A stretch of 64,000 nucleotides of DNA from Phorcus lineatus. Its lineage: Eukaryota; Mollusca; Gastropoda; Trochida; Trochidae. Position numbers and translations under genes: made by a program. Each line of letters begins with the position of its first letter. Positions within the stretch are counted from its first letter, which is position 1. The notes under the pieces were generated by a model that did not search any database, had not been told where the DNA came from, and worked only from the letters and a program-made list of their open reading frames with translations. The DNA lies in contig OV121089.1 of assembly GCA_921293015.1 (NCBI GenBank), positions 37,248,520 to 37,312,519 of the forward strand. Direction: 5' to 3'. Below, in pieces: positions 22,775 through 33,934 of this stretch.

Positions 22775-23719
22775 ACAGTGACATTTTAATGATGCCATTT
22801 CCATATACTTGACCAAGTTAACCACATACAGTTGTGTCCATGTTTGAGTGAGGACCATCGTAGTTCGTCTATAGCTTCTGAACATTGGTCAAACTCATTA
22901 GTAAGTCGGCTGTTTTCAATTTCCAAAAACTGTGATATGATGCTATCGATATCGTTATATTCAAAGGCGTATTGGGCTTTTGTTGCAGGGATTCTGTTTT
23001 TCTCTAAGGGGTCAAATGTTTCAAGGTTTTATATCTTAACAACATGAATATGTTGTAAACGTATTTTATCATTCGAGTAGGCCTAAATTAGCAATGAAGG
23101 TACATTTTGTACATGTATAGAGTTCCCATTTTGTACAGCCAAAAGGAAATGCGAAAGAAATGGTCTTGTAGCCCCGTACACTTTTTCAAACCTTGTGTGA
23201 CAAATGGCCATAGTTTTTATAATGTTTTCACTCATTCCCAACCTTTTATAAGTCAAAGCCACCTGCAAATATGTTATGTATTAGCCGTTTACATTTATAT
23301 GGAAATTATTTGTATGTACACGTGTTTGTCTGTACATAGGATTCGAAGACCTTTACCCCACGTTATGGATCGACTTAATACACCATCATAATAAACATTT
23401 ACTGTAATGTTGTTTGTAGTGACGTTCTAATTCGATTAAAAACTTTCTATCGTCTCAATGAACAATGCTCGGATTCTTGTTTTATCAGTAAAGCGTTCAC
23501 ATACCATGGTTACCATGAGAAGCGAAAGTTTGTTTATAATGTAGGGTGTAGCTGTTTTTCTAATTAGGGTAATGTGGAAACTACAATTGTTTTGTAATTA
23601 CTATAGCCATTCATAAAAGCAATCAAAGTTTCCATTTCCTTTTCGTAGCCCTAATTTTCAGTGTAATATTGTCGTCAAGGTCGAACTAATGAACACAACT
23701 TTTTGGAGCCTTAAGTAAG
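22775..23719. other. 3' UTR and intergenic DNA
   Basis: No gene seen. The first 600 bp may be the 3' UTR of the TRIM-like B gene. Confidence 0.5.
23390..23395 (+). terminator. Candidate polyadenylation signal for TRIM-like B
   Basis: AATAAA about 615 nt after the stop. Another AATAAA overlaps the stop codon at 22770-22775 but is too close to be the likely main signal. Confidence 0.4.
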
Positions 23720-24300
23720 AAGCAGGTTTGTTATTCGTTATTAGAATAACTTCTATCTGATGCAACGGCGGGTTCGTTATTCGAATAACCGATAACTGAT
23801 GTTATCAAACATTAAAACGTTCATCTTCTATACTTACTTTCTATTTGAATAACCGACCATTGCTCCACACAGACATTCCCCTTCCATAGTTAAAAGAAAT
23901 GGGAATAACTCATTTACACAAACATTCAAACACACACCTTCTTTACTTACAAGATATTTAAAGAAATGACGATTGATTGATTGATCTAATGAACATTCAG
24001 ACGTTCAACTTCTATAAATAATGATATTCGAATAACTGATAACTGTTTCTTGCAAAGATTCAAACTATATATACTTAGTAGATATTCGAAAAACCGATAA
24101 CTGCTTCACACATACATTCAAACATTAAACTTCTTTACTTATTAGATATTCGAATAACTGGTAACTGTTTCTTGCAAAAATTCAAACTATATATACTTAG
24201 TAGATATTCGAAAAGCCGATAACTGCTTCACACAGACATTCAAACATTGAACTTCTTTACTTATTAGATTTTCGAATAACTGGTTACTGATTCATTGAAC
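23720..24300. repeat. Satellite-like tandem repeat, 122-bp period
   Basis: GATATTCGAATAACTG starts repeats at 24023, 24145 and (as GATTTTCG) 24267, exactly 122 bp apart. Each unit contains a second, weaker half that starts GATATTCGAAAAxCCG. Copies become degenerate leftward to about 23720, where TTATTCGAATAACCG motifs persist. Confidence 0.85.
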
Positions 24301-25137
24301 TTTATAACCAGTTGAGTTTAAATGCAAATGATGGCATGGATATTGAAAAAAACACACGCACTCGCATGATAAATGTGGGAAAATGGTTTATATGAATGTG
24401 TAAATCTGCAAATGTGTAATTAAATTGAATAACTTAAGTATAACAGTAAATTAACACAACACACAAACACAAGGCTTGTCTAATTCAACAATTTGACATA
24501 TAATCTAGATTCGTTGTAATAAAGCGTAAAGCACGAAAAGGGTAATCTCAGATCAACTTTCAAACCGGTATGGCAAAAGAATGATGGAATGTGGTTAAAG
24601 GACTACGATTACAATCTGACTTTAAGCGTCATGAAACACTCTCATTGTTCAGTAGTAAAGTGACGACAAGAATGGTTTTGAAACACAGACATTGTAGTGA
24701 ATTGTAATTCAATGGTTCTGACTTCGGTGGAATCGTGTTGGATATTGTATCACTTCAAATGACGTGATTTACTAATACGAAAACGTAAGGTGGTTAAACT
24801 GCCACGGACATTTGCATGAGTAAGTGCCTGAACAGGTGTCGTCAAAATGTCATGAATGAACTATCGACATCGTCAATTCTTCTTGTCGCTTGACTTTGGA
24901 AAACAGCTTTAACACCGCACGTGCATATGTCTGTATAAGAAGATAACAATAACAGTAAAATGAGGCCATCCTGTTCAACCACTCTCTACAATATATCATT
25001 GTAGCTAAGAAACCTGTTCCTGATATTGCAAGTGAAATACGTTTCCCTGTATCATGGAGGTTTGGGTTTGTTGTTCTTGTGCTCTTACAATGGCCTTTCA
25101 AACTAATATTAAACAACGCAAGAATGGTGGAGGACAC
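24301..25137. other. Intergenic, no gene supported
   Basis: AT-rich. It lies 3' of the P2-like gene (minus strand) and should hold its 3' UTR; I found no clear AATAAA on that strand. Confidence 0.5.
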
Positions 25138-27062
25138 TCAGTCGAAAAGGGAGATAATTCCAGCATCAGAATCGGAGTCAGAGTCACTTCCAGGCGCAGC
25201 TGGAAAAAAAGAATTATTTTCAATATTATTCTTTTCTATAGACCGTTAAACATTTAAATTAAATATAGGGAGGATGTACAGTTATCTCATGTTTAAGAGA
25301 GAAGTTTTCGGTGCGGTTAACCACAGTTATGAGCCAAGGATTTGTTCTGATCTACGTCAGTACGTATTTACAATCCTTAAAGGGAACACATCTGCCAATT
25401 TTTTCCCCGAAATACAGCATTTGTATAGCAATTGGTTTTACAACCTCCTAAACAAGCCATAACTCGCGCCAGCCTAACTCATTACCTAATTTGAGTCTTA
25501 CTGCCTTCGTTGTTTAAGACTAGCGGTAAGTAGCAACCTAAATGGGAATTCTCAAAAAGACAAACGAATGTGAGGGGAATGAGCTAAATAACTGACACAG
25601 AAACATTAAAGAATTTATAGCAAGGCCGATGATTGAAACTGTCTCTGATTATGTCCCCGAGGGAACTAGATTGAATAAAACTTCAGCCCTGACCTTCCTT
25701 TGGTGCCTCTTCCTTCACCTCCTCTGTTGCCGTGGTAACAGCTACAGCAGCTCCTCCTCCCAGTGTCACTGTGGCCAGACGCTCGTTACCTGGGAGAAAC
25801 GCCGAAATATTAAATTGTTTTATTTGGCAGCTATCTATAGAAATTTCTTGTTAGAACTAGATCACCCATCGTACTCTTTGTTGAATGAAAATTGTCACTT
25901 TAAGCATCACAACTAAGTTTCATTGCCACCCTACAGACATGTGGAAATTCCATCTCATTGAAATCAAATCATTGATTCGTTCCATAGTCTTATATTGTGT
26001 TATTACTTGTAACTTACCCATGATCTGAAGGAACCCCGTAAAGACCCGTGTCCACATGATCTATGTACATGAAATGACCCAAAATGTTATAGCCAATTAA
26101 TCTGTTGGTATGGCTGACCATTACCCGACCAATTTTAGCTTTCTCGGGCACTTCGGCTCATCAGAAAGATGGCTACCCCGGTAATTTCTCACTGTATCAT
26201 TTAATATCATGACAGTCGCACATTTTTGGGTACCAGGTTAGCCATGATAATAAAACTGTTTCTGCTCAAAATTATTCGGAAAACTTCCGCAATATCCGTT
26301 ACGGCTTACTCTTCGCACAGTTTTTCAGAAAAGCGATGTTTGAACTTCCAAGTTCCTTTCAGAAATTTGAAAGCTCTTTAGTGATAGCTAATATCAAAAC
26401 TTCCCGTGGACACGGAACTCTACGAGAGATCATGTGTGAGTGACAAGTGACAACCCAAAAAAAAGACTAGGGAGCGAATTACTGATTTGACTCTAATCAG
26501 AAATGAGATGCGCAACTGATAAGAGTAACCAGTTTTCCTCGTTCGCGAAACTTGTTATTTCATCAATATTGCGCAACCTATTCGCGTTAAAAGTCTCTTA
26601 TGTTCTACTTAATTAAGCCTATCTGTATAATACAACTGACCAGCATCTAATACACCTTCAACTCGCTGTAATAACCACTAATATCTTATTCTAACTTTGT
26701 ACGTTTAAGTAGGTCTATTCGTATCTTGACAAGCAAGTTTAACAATATCTTACCCACTCTAATCCTCGGTCCCCCAGGGCGGAGGGAATCGGAACAATAA
26801 GCCCTGGATGACTGAGGATAACCCACTCTAATAATCAATAATAAATTTTACTCTAACAATATGATTATGTCTATCAAAGTAGCCACTGACCTGCAGCGAT
26901 GACCTCCTCAACATCTTTGCCCTTGAGCTGGCTGAGGACGAGGGCCAGTTTATCCTCCTCGGCGTCCACCCCAACACTGTTCAGAATCACTTTGATGTCC
27001 TTGGCAGTCGGCTTGTCGTTCCCTCCCAGAACAGCAAGCAGATAGGCGGCCACGTAGCGCAT
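25138..27062 (-). CDS. 60S acidic ribosomal protein P2 paralogue with altered tail
   Basis: Three minus-strand coding exons: 27062-26891, 25789-25694, 25199-25138; 109 residues. Exon 1 gives MRYVAAYLLAVLGGND..PTAKDI, the helical dimerisation domain of stalk protein P2. Exon 2 is a short Ala/Thr/Val-rich hinge, poorer in Ala than usual. The last exon has a strong acceptor (TTCTTTTTTTCCAG) and ends SDSDSDAGIISLFD. Canonical P1/P2 tails end DDDMGFGLFD, the segment that docks GTPase translation factors; here only LFD and the acidic run remain. Exon phases (1,1) match the canonical gene at 33935-34871, so this is a DNA-level duplicate with introns kept, not a retrocopy. The ATG follows an acceptor-like CACCAG, so a 5' UTR exon probably lies upstream. 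If the last intron were retained the protein would stop three codons into it. Confidence 0.8.
26752..26832. mobile_element. 57-bp fold-back insertion with 12-bp direct flanks
   Basis: ACCCACTCTAAT occurs at 26752-26763 and 26821-26832. The 57 bp between can fold, CCTCGGTC..CCAGGGC pairing with GCCCTGG..GACTGAGG. This looks like a small insertion with a target duplication, inside intron 1 of the P2-like gene. Confidence 0.6.
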
Positions 27063-27149
27063 CTGGTGGTAACAAAAGAGGTTTGATCGATGGCTTGGTG
27101 TCAGGGTTCAGGATGAGTAACGTTAACATAAGTGGTCTTAGTGCCGCGG

Positions 27150-27530
27150 TGCACTTGAACATAGGGTCAAGGTCACCATTATCAACTTGTATGTATGCGT
27201 ATGTAGACTACCTCCAGATTTTAAGAAAATGGTGTAACGGTTCTATATATTACAAATGATATGGCATTAACAAGAGTTTGAAAAGCGGGAGATGTTTTTT
27301 GGTGACCTTGAAAATAGGTCATGGTCAACAATATCGACTGATGCCTGCGTAGTTCCAGAGATTTCAGTGAAAGCTTATCAAATTTGAAGAATTTGAGTGC
27401 AATGGTTCATGAGATGTCGCATTAACATGAGATTGATAGCGGCCTAACTGTCTTGGTGACCTTGAAAATGAGGTGAAGGTCATCACAATAGAATTTTGTC
27501 TACTGATGTTTCTTAATGCCCGAATGTCTT
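27150..27530. repeat. Degenerate tandem repeat with GTGACCTTGAAAAT motif
   Basis: Related blocks recur at about 27161 (AGGGTCAAGGTCACC), 27314 (AGGTCATGGTCAAC) and 27469 (AGGTGAAGGTCATC), a period of about 150-155 bp. GTGACCTTGAAAAT precedes the last two. Repeats with this motif are common in invertebrate genomes. Confidence 0.65.
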
Positions 27531-28118
27531 CACTAAAATTGAAGAGTGCAACATTTCAATAAAAATCATCTTAACAAGAATCTGCACATATATATAACTA
27601 CTTGACGACCGAAACTGGATTCATATTGCACATTACGTCTTAAGATATCAATCTGATAATTCAAAATTATTTGCAAACATAAGTAAATGTCTTGCAAATT
27701 ATATAATTACATACGAAATGACGCAATCGCTTCAATGCATGAGTAGGCCTTTGATGGTGTGCTGAATAGGATGTAAAAAAAGATTGACCTTTGAGAGTGT
27801 CAAGAACATCCTCGCTTCAACAATACACATCATGTGTCCTAGTGGTAAAAAGGATGAACTGTCAGGAGGTTATCTCGCGAATTACAACAAGATTTCCTTC
27901 ACAATTGACCAGAACAGGATTATACATCACGAATAAGCAATGAAGATTATCTCACAAATCGGTATCATTGGATTTGTTTAGCCAAAACAGAAGGTTCTCA
28001 AATGCGTAAGTATAAGATGAGAGATAATAAAATGGCCAAATATTCAAGAGATTAAACGGGTAAATGCTAACACGGACTCAAAGTAGACTTCGTTATACCT
28101 TCTTCTGAAAGAAAAGAT
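27531..28118. other. Intergenic, no gene supported
   Basis: No frame or structured repeat that I can support. Confidence 0.5.
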
Positions 28119-28492
28119 ATACCGTATTCGACTTAATAACCGCCCACTCCCCTATAAGCGCCCACCCACAACGTTTTTGATTGAACAATATGCGTTCTGA
28201 TTTAGCGCCCACCTCTCAACATTGCTAACCTTGCATGCTGATTCATTGAAGAAGGTTTTTTCAGTCTTTCAATAAGTCTTTTACTTCCACTAAAGTGAAG
28301 AATACAGAGTATTTCAAGACCCCCAGCCACCATCAAAATGATAAATGTTACAAAACCATATTTCAAAGACATATATATCGTAAGAAAACACTTTGAAGAC
28401 TAAACTTAAGGACAATTTTTATCGTTTTATTAAGCGCCCCCTTTTACCAATTTTTTAAGCGCCCTGGGCGCTTATCACGTCGAATACGGTAT
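28119..28492. mobile_element. MITE with ATACCGTATTCGAC terminal inverted repeats
   Basis: Starts ATACCGTATTCGAC and ends with its inverse GTCGAATACGGTAT. Subterminal GCGCCC motifs are repeated near both ends (TAAGCGCCCA at left, TTAAGCGCCC at right). 374 bp, non-coding. The dinucleotide at each edge is TA, compatible with a TA target site. Confidence 0.82.
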
Positions 28493-30300
28493 GCACATTT
28501 ACTAAGCTGAAGTGAACATGTTACAGGCGCTTCGGGTAAAAGCTACACAGTATAGCATTCAAAACCTGTATGTATTCGGACGAAGATAGCACTGTGGTTC
28601 GATCCATTCTCCTGATAAGAGATGCATTTACCAAATGTTTAACGGAAACTTCTGAAATAAATTTCTTCCAGGTACATTTGCACAGGTCGATGTTGAATAC
28701 TAGTACCTTGCAACATACCATGTAACTCCATATGGCGTAGGAACAACAAGATTGTTTGGATGAAATCTTATTTACTTCCAAATCTCCCTTGAAAGAAGTT
28801 TTTATCGAGAAAATTTCCTACCTATGCGTGCCACTCCTATATGCCGTTCAAAGCCTGGATCCATATCATGTACAAAACTTGTAATAGGAATCATATTAGC
28901 GTTCATTATGCCCGGCGTGTTACATTTATATCAATCATTCCTGTTTGCCTTTCTTCTCGGTCGTTTCTAATCAAATCAAAGATACGTGAGCTTTTTAGTT
29001 CAGGAGTCTTTGCATGATCGCTTACTGCAAGCTCTAAAGAAGCGCGATTCTTTGGGGTACAACAGTTCTTGGAGAGAAAGTGAGAAAATTTAAGAACTAG
29101 GTCGGTGGCGAAAGCAGACCTATGTCATGTTCCCATAATTTAGGCAAAGCGGTGTATTCACTTCAATAAACAAAATTTTTTTACATCTAAATGTAATTAT
29201 TAACGCCCATTCTTAGAAGGTTTATTTGGGTTGCTATAGTCGCCTAACATTTATTCATAAAAATAAATTTCCCAGTTCACGTTAAGACCATAGAAATTCA
29301 AATTTTAAAAGCGAGATGTGGCAATTAACAATGATATTTACGATGACAAATTATAAATGATAAAAATAATGAAAACTAGCTTAGCGTTTGCTGGACACCG
29401 CAAAAGCATGGCAACCCCGAAACTGAGGATCTAGCCTTTCCCTGTTCCGCCTTCTCTACAGCCACAATAAAGTCATTTTTTCTAAATATAACAATTTTAC
29501 AACTGAGCATTAAAGTCACGAACTCGTACTTACAGCCAGTAGCTGTCAAGATAGCTAGGATGTCAAGATTTCATGGGGTAGCTTTCACCCAAATTTGATC
29601 ATTATGTTTAAGTACTTTCATTACGTGGGATTTTGAACTTTGACCTTGAATGTGAACATGTCCAAAGAATTCCAAGGGGGCAAAATCAATAAATGATTAG
29701 TCTAAGATCTCCAAAACTATTTCTGATTTCAAAATCTGACTTCTCCATATTACCTTGACATTTTGACATTCAAGGTCACACACATCTGTACATATCACCT
29801 TTCTTTGGGCAGAACAACCATGTAATGATTAAAAATGTTAATAGTTAAATATAGCAATTCTTAAGTTATGATTTCTATGTGACCTACACCTATGACTAAT
29901 TGTAGCGAAAACCTTTTTAAGTTTTGGTACTTCTCCATAGTTGACATATATCAAATGAGAGCATATCTATTGTAAACGAAGCCTTTTACAAGGATTTTTT
30001 TTATGGATTTCGTAACTCGCGACCTTGACTTTTAATTTTCAATGTGAACAAGTCAAACAATTCCCTCTGGTTATAAGTAAGGAGTTATTTAAATGAGTTC
30101 TGAAAACCTTAGTAGAGAACAGTTATAGCAAACTACAATGTATGGAGGGATGGAAACCTGACAATAACTGTTAGCAGCCCCAGCTGCCAGTAATAATAGT
30201 CCATCTGTATTGTGCTTTTCTCATGGATTCTATCTTGAACCTGAAGGAACAAAACTTTTGATGCCGTCATGCCAAGAGACACTACACAGCACAAGGCAAC
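28493..30300. other. Intergenic, no gene; diverged repeat blocks
   Basis: No gene seen. Between 29600 and 30080 the phrases TTTGACCTTGAATGTGAACATG and CGACCTTGACTTTTAATTTT suggest diverged tandem copies related to the 27150-27530 repeat; I cannot define units. Confidence 0.45.
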
Positions 30301-30307
30301 AATTTGT

Positions 30308-30380
30308 CGATGCCTCCACCGGGATTCAAACCAGGGCCATTGGCGTGAGAGGCCAGCATGCTTACCACTGTGCTAATTTT
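30308..30380 (-). repeat. tRNA-Glu-like SINE head or tRNA pseudogene
   Basis: The minus strand reads TTAGCACAGTGGTAAGC (A-box-like), a stem and loop CTGGCCTCTCACGCCAA with CTC in the anticodon position, then CTGGTTTGAATCCCGG (B box). The acceptor stem does not pair. This is a tRNA-Glu(CTC)-like Pol III module, most likely from a SINE. Confidence 0.6.
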
Positions 30381-30747
30381 TCTGTCTAGGTTTGTGAGAT
30401 AACATTGACGATCGATTCCAGCCTAAAAAAACAAACGCTGTAACATGTTTAAAAACAGTATTGCACTACTAAGCCGCCCATATCGTATAACGCAGTCACG
30501 TGACGTTAATATAGCCTATACCCTTATCGAACCTCTCAGACAAAACCTATTGATTGGTGTTCGGTTATCGACTGATTCAAGGTCGTACACAAACCGCCAA
30601 CTAATGTCAATGAGAACGTATAGCGTTTAACAAGATTTTTTTTTAAACCTGAAACATCCAGCAAACACAGGAATGCCATTTGTCTTTATCTCACCCTTTA
30701 CCAAATATAAAGGCCGTGTATAGAAAATCCCTTTTGTATCCAATAAT

Positions 30748-30821
30748 GAAATCCTAGATGTCCTCGAAATCGGACGTCTAGACAGAAATCCTAGATGTCC
30801 TCGAAATCGGACGTCTAGACA
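30748..30821. repeat. Perfect two-copy 37-bp tandem repeat
   Basis: GAAATCCTAGATGTCC starts at 30748 and again at 30785. The two 37-bp units appear identical. Each contains an inverted pair CTAGATGTCC / GGACGTCTAG separated by TCGAAATC. Confidence 0.85.
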
Positions 30822-31985
30822 GAAAAGTTTTTAGAACAAATAACAAAATTAAAGGCTTCCCTAATGCACAAATGGAACAAGAATTTAGAATCGTTTAATA
30901 TTCGCGATTTTTGCCAGAATTCTGTAACAATGTTCACAGGGTCTAAAATCTCGAATTGGCTTATGAGTAAAATACCTTGGTATGAATTGTAGGCCCTATA
31001 GTGCCTATACGTTACGTTTTTAATATTTTTAAAATCAATAATCTATTTATCTTGGAAGGAGGGGAAAGGAACGAACTGTTAAATAATGGATGTAACAAAA
31101 ACATTATTTATCACTCCTTGAATGACAAGAATGAACAAGAACTATCTCGGTGCCATTTGCAGCAAAGAGTTCTCGAATCCGTAACCTCAGGCGTACAAGG
31201 TTAAACATAGCATGTCTTATAATTAACATAAGTACATGTATGTAGCAAATATATTTGGATCATGTTAGGTTATGCAATAAATTACCTTGCGTTATTCCGT
31301 GAATCTGGGACGTTATTGCGATCCTTCCTCGTCCTATATATCCTTCAACTTAGACTTAGTCTGCTACACCTATTTATAACCACGGGGTTGCACCACGCAC
31401 CTTCAATAGCGTATCGACTTTCTGCATATTGTGCAACGGAAGAGTTACCTCCCTTAGACCGTTACCGAGACATATTTTGTTCAGTTTACTATAATTTTAG
31501 TAGTTGTTTTCAAACTTAAAAAATGCTTTGAATGTTGATATTTTACACAAAAAACTGCAAAATTATGCAAACTTTACTTTCAACAAGGTAGAAATGAATA
31601 ATACAAAGTTGAAAGAATAAAATTAAAATTCAAGTCTTCATGTGTAGGCCTCTTATGAGCTTTATTTTAAATAAATGGTGCATTAGTCCCAATAGAGTTC
31701 AAAATATAGTAGATGATGATAGTCCCAATTGTTATACATACTGTAAATGTACAAGAAAAGTGTAGGGCATGGAACTTAAATCCAGTAAAACAGCTAATTA
31801 TCCCGTGGACATATATTCTTTGATCAAAAGTAACCATTATATTTGTTGTGCTTGCGGCAATACCCATTGGCGAAGACCTCCGAAACGAAAATCATGAATC
31901 CACCCGTTAGACATCTCTTGTATAAAAAAATTTGAAAGCATTTTTACAAAGTCTTGTATATTCGGTTCATGACAGTATATAGAGA

Positions 31986-32347
31986 TTATTACCCGAGGAA
32001 GTGTGTCATATGACTTTTACGAAATGAGTGCGAATTTTTGTATTACCCGAGCGAGAGCGAGGGTTATACACAAGTTCGCACGAGTTTCGTAAAAGTCATA
32101 TGACACAATTCCGAGGGTTATAATTTCTTTATTACCGATTCTATTTCATTTAAAACACACGGAAAGCGGCCTGCTTTCTTTGCGGCGGCCCGCTCCAGTG
32201 ACGTCACGAACAATAGTTTGATGACGTCACAGACGACATGATACGGTAACTCGCGCTGAAACAATCGTTGCTAGGCAAAAGTGATATGTGCACATGTGCT
32301 CATATTGAAAATATGTCATCACTTATGATTGACCATATGGGTAATAA
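31986..32347. mobile_element. 362-bp MITE with CRE motifs, copy 1
   Basis: Ends are TTATTACCC and GGGTAATAA. The left half is a large internal palindrome: GTGTCATATGACTTTTACG returns inverted as CGTAAAAGTCATATGACAC around a GAGCGAGAGCGAG loop. Two TGACGTCA octamers (cAMP response element consensus) lie at about 32199 and 32223. Non-coding. Confidence 0.85.
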
Positions 32348-32827
32348 ATGCCAAATACGTTTCATCAGACTGCAGGATTTTATTGTTCAATGAGTTGATA
32401 ATTACGAGATTAACCAGGTGTGTTTGAAAATCTGAGGTATGTTATTAGTTTCTAGATTTTTTCAATTTCAACTAAACTGCTAGTATTACTACAGGAGGAA
32501 AGCCTGCAACACTATTTTTGCTATACTTTGCAGTGAAACCTGGAACATCGCTGGAACAAGCAAACCATTGGTGGTTGTGCACCAAGTAGCATTGAACCCA
32601 AACCTTACTGACTTGAGACCATATGCAATCTCCATGAAAGAAATACCAGATTTTTCGGGATGCTCCACAATCAATAAACAATATTTATTGTTCTGCAAGC
32701 TTTCTTTCAATATATTTAAAGAGTTTGATCAACTTTCGCCGAGGATGGCAAGTGCACTAAGCCCTTTCTTCACAAATGGTTAATGTTTACAAAAGAGTTA
32801 CATTCTTAGGAAAGCAATATATAGAGA

Positions 32828-33189
32828 TTATTACCCGAGGAAGTGTGTCATATGACTTTTACGAAATGAGTGCGAATTTTTGTATTACCCGAGCGAGAGC
32901 GAGGGTTATACACAAGTTCGCACGAGTTTCGTAAAAGTCATATGACACAATTCCGAGGGTTATAATTTCTTTATTACCGATTCTATTTCATATAAAACAC
33001 ACGGAAAGCGGCCTGCTTTCTTTGCGGCGGCCCGCTTCAGTGACGTCACGAACAATGGTTTGATGATGTCACAGACGACATAATACGGTAACTTGCGCTG
33101 AAACAATCGTTGCTAGGCAAAAGTGATATGTGCACATGTGCTCATATTGAAAATATGACACCGCTTATGAATAACCATATGGGTAATAA
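32828..33189. mobile_element. 362-bp MITE with CRE motif, copy 2
   Basis: Same length, orientation and sequence as the copy at 31986, with a few substitutions scattered along it. One TGACGTCA octamer is kept and the second has become TGATGTCA. Both copies are preceded by ATATAGAGA. Confidence 0.85.
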
Positions 33190-33859
33190 AAATCAATATC
33201 AGTAAATTTACCTACAAAGTATAATGCATCTTTGCCATTCACCATTTGAACAATGAACCTTATGATCCTAAGCAGTCTTTAGTCAACCATATTAAATTGG
33301 ATTGAGATGTTATGGTCCCTTCCGCAATATTTTAGCCATCATATGAAATATATTGAATAGAGTTTTGTGGAAGCTGAATTTAAAGGCATACTTCTTTTCA
33401 AAAACAAGATTTTATAAAAAGAATCTTCATTCTTGTCCAACAATGGTTAATCATGTCATACAGTCAAACAAAAAAGAATTGATTTAAATAACCACTGTCC
33501 GGTTCCAAAAAAATTCTAAATAGAATATAAGAACATATGCAAATTCAAGAAAACGGTGCCTAATTTCAGTTTGGGTGTAAAGTATGTTATCTTATTTAAT
33601 GTCATACAATGCTTTAAATTGTAAATTATCTTAATTATATCAGGCTTCCAAACAAAATCCACCGCATCTCAAGTCTGTCAGTTCGAGATTCCTTTATCAA
33701 GAGCACCACGCAGCTATCAATAAATCATCAACAATTTAATAATTCCTTCACTACACAAACTTTTTACACAAGTTTCTGATCCAATGAACTTAAATGTAAT
33801 TCATAACCGGATTCATAAGGTAAAAAATCATTGTCTGGTGACCAGCCTATTTTTGCCAT
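33190..33859. other. Intergenic between MITE and P2 3' end
   Basis: No gene seen. The CGCAATATTTTAGCCATCATATG phrase near 33329 may be a decayed copy of the SINE-like sequence at 35106. Confidence 0.4.
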
Positions 33860-33865
33860 TTTATT
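33860..33865 (-). terminator. Polyadenylation signal of RPLP2
   Basis: AATAAA on the minus strand, about 70 nt after the stop codon. Confidence 0.7.
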
Positions 33866-33934
33866 CCACAAACATGACAAAGACAAGACATGGTGGTGAG
33901 GTTTTTTTACTGGAATAAAAGTTTGTACATGAAT

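Noticed and set aside
25694-25789. P2 paralogue ending inside intron 2 (GQG stop)
   Set aside because: Possible only with intron retention; the strong acceptor at 25200 and the LFD-stop ending in phase favour three exons.
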